From assembly GCF_037176765.1 (NCBI RefSeq), contig NC_090023.1, positions 149,122,366 through 149,186,365 on the forward strand: 64,000 nucleotides of DNA. Direction: 5' to 3'. The first letter of the stretch is position 1. Every line of letters starts with the position of its first letter. The notes under the pieces are model-generated. The model ran no database searches and was not told where the DNA came from. It worked only from the letters and a program-made list of their open reading frames with translations. This DNA comes from Anolis sagrei (taxonomy: Eukaryota; Chordata; Lepidosauria; Squamata; Anolidae). Of this stretch, positions 61,922 through 64,000 are shown piece by piece. The translations under genes were made by a program, and so were the position numbers.

Positions 61922-63128
61922 CCTAACATACCTAACAGTTATTACATCATCAAAGTACACAGCATATACCTCCATTCTAATTACATATAAATCTAAACTA
62001 TAAACATACATACATTCATTGATTTTAAAAGTGGATTACTTTCTTTTCTTTTTTGGTTTTGCTATTATTTAAAATATTTTTCTTCCACTTATGTCCACAA
62101 ATAGTTTCCTTCTGCTTATTTTGTGTCCAGCTTAGATGGACTGTCTCAATATCCATACAAGACTAAACCCCTTATGCTAATTTCCTTTTCTAAACTTTCT
62201 AATTTGCATGTGCTCTGGTCAGAGCTGTTTTTATTACTAAATCACAAGCATGCTTCCAATCACATGTTTTGTCTGCCTGCACTGCAAGCACAAGCTGTTG
62301 TTTTCCCTGGGTCTGGTCTTTTTATAATAGATGCTGATTTTGCAAATTTTCTGGTATTTTAGTTTCTATTGTGTGGTATGCTCTGGTGAGTTTCCACACT
62401 GGGTTGTGATGGCAGGAGCAGGGGAACTGCTGCAGAAACCTCCCAGATAGGAAATCATGCTGGGCCTTGAAACTCTGGGGGGAAAGTGCCCCAAGGTCAA
62501 GGCACTGACAACAACACTAGGCTCTTCCATACTTGAGCTGGGGAAAGTTACTTTATTGCACTGCAGTTCCCATAAACACCATTGTTTGGGGGTGATTCTG
62601 AAAACTGTAACCACATAAGTAACTTTTCTTCACCCTACAATCCATCTGGGACTGAAGGAGTTGCCAGAGCCAACACAGGGTGAAGAACAACAGGCAGGGG
62701 CAGCTCAACCCATTACGCAAAGTAAGCATTTGCAGTATAGTTGATTTTGCCCAGGGTCGGTCTTGAGGCACTCTTGGGGGAAAATAGACCTTGACATATG
62801 CGAGTTGTAGTTACTGGGATGTATAGTTCACCTACAATCAAAGAGCATTCTGAACTCCACCAATGATGGAATTGAACCAAATATGGCACACAGAACCCCC
62901 ACGATGAACAGAAAATATATATCAGTGATTGGTTAGGGGGGCGGGCGGCAAAATACTGTTTGCTTACCGTTGAAAATTACCTAGGGCCGCCTCTGACAAC
63001 AGGCGACATTCCTGGTTTTGCTCCCTAGGAAGGCAGGTCTGAATTGGCACCAGATCTTTCCAGAAATTGCTTGTTGTTTGTCCGCTTCAAATTATGATTT
63101 TCTGAATGAAAGACTGCCAAAGGCTACA
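61922..63128. other. intergenic upstream of COMTD1, nothing recognised
   Basis: Short open frames only, and no recognised repeat. Confidence 0.35.
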
Positions 63129-63645
63129 CTTATTTATTTGTTTATTTACTCTATTTGTGTCCCGCCTTTCTCTACCCTGAAGGAGACTCAAGGCAGCTTT
63201 ACATATGGCAAAGATTCAATGCCTTTGAACAACAAACAGTTAAAATACATTAAGTTAATGATTTAAAATGAAAATTAAATGCATATAAAACATTACGATC
63301 AGTATTAAAAATCATGCCATCAGCAATCGTAATCCGAGGCTATTCCAAAAGTCATTGTACATAATTCCGTAGCTATTATTGCCCTGTAGTTAATCTCCAA
63401 GGTTTACCCCAGAGCCAGGTTTTCACTTTCCTTCTGAAGGCCAGGAGGGAGGGAGCTGCTCTAATATCACTGGAGAGGACGTTCCACATCCAATGGGCCA
63501 CTGCTGAGAAGGTCCTGTCTCTTGTTTCCACCTGTGAAGAGCAGGGCCTCCCCAGACTATCTTAGTCTCCAAGGTGGTTCATAGGAGGAGGCACATTCGG
63601 ACAGGTAGACTGGGCTGGAGCTGTTTAGGGCTACTTAGCAGCAGC
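63129..63645 (-). mobile_element. L2-like LINE 3' portion
   Basis: Reversed tail (TTTA)n, then 'tgtcccgcctttctctaccctg', 'gagactcaaggcagctttac', 'agagccaggttttcactttcc', 'gacgttccacatccaatgggccac' and 'gactgggctggagctgtttaggg'. Parallel to 53,709-54,250 throughout. Confidence 0.75.
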
Positions 63646-63750
63646 CTTGCTCAGATCTTGCAAACTCATTGTTGGACTACAACTCCCATCATTCCTCATC
63701 ATTAGCTGTGCTGACATGGGCTACTGGAAGTTTCTTTTGGGATCTCACAG

Positions 63751-64000
63751 GCCCCTTCTACACTAACATATAATCCAGATTATCAAAGCAGATAATCCAC
63801 AATATCTGCTTTGAACTGGATTATATGAGTCTACTGCTATATAATCCAGTTCGGAGCAGATATTCTGAATTTTATGTAGAATAAGCCAGTTTCCACTCTT
63901 GGGCCTCTTCTATACAGCTGTATAAAATCCACACTGAACTGGGATATATGGCAGTGTGGACTCAGATTCAAAACCCAGTTCAAAGCAGATATTGTGGGAT
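63751..64000. mobile_element. two palindromic MITE copies, the second cut by the window edge
   Basis: First copy about 63,751-63,895: 'ccccttctacactaac' then 'taatccagattatcaaagc'. Second from about 63,900: 'gggcctcttctatacagc' to 'gttcaaagcagatattgtgg' at the end of the window. Same family as 57,084-57,390. Confidence 0.7.

Overview
The window is nuclear DNA from a squamate reptile, most likely an iguanian lizard close to Anolis. The genes are widely spaced and intron-rich. The mobile elements are typical of lizards: a BovB LINE, CR1 and L2-like LINEs, Sauria and ACA-type SINEs, a 5S-rRNA-derived SINE, Penelope-like elements with inverted repeats, and many short hAT-type foldback elements with 8-bp target duplications. 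Two host genes can be reconstructed completely, exon by exon, and they converge.

Layout. Positions 1-14,850 are intergenic, with no host exon recognised, and hold simple repeats, LINE ends, MITEs, Penelope-like foldbacks and a probable solo LTR. A CpG-rich block at about 14,870-15,480 is the promoter of VDAC2 (plus strand). VDAC2 has a non-coding exon 1 ending at 15,453 and eight coding exons from 19,650 to 30,336, giving 283 residues; its nearest poly(A) signal is at 30,786. Positions 30,850-44,700 are the convergent intergenic interval, filled with hAT elements, CR1, a 5S-derived SINE, an L2-like LINE, a BovB copy and R4-like LINE tails. COMTD1 lies on the minus strand, with seven coding exons from 59,819 down to 44,724 (255 residues). 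Its introns hold many repeats and a tandem duplication of about 1 kb. Its CpG-rich promoter at about 59,700-59,980 abuts a nest of Penelope-like elements (59,994-61,757). The rest, to 64,000, is repeat-rich intergenic DNA.

Function. VDAC2 is a mitochondrial outer-membrane beta-barrel channel. COMTD1 is a small membrane-anchored, SAM-dependent O-methyltransferase of the COMT family. The adjacency VDAC2-COMTD1 matches what I recall of the order in other vertebrates, so the block looks like conserved synteny rather than a functional operon-like unit.

Most interesting signals: (1) a hammerhead-ribozyme-like core in the inverted repeats of the Penelope-like elements, seen in several copies including sense-strand copies inside COMTD1 and near VDAC2; (2) nested insertions with readable target duplications; (3) an unassigned element of about 1.06 kb flanked by a 13-bp direct repeat in a COMTD1 intron; (4) a YY1-type promoter motif in VDAC2 intron 1. 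I found no evidence of an entirely new gene system.
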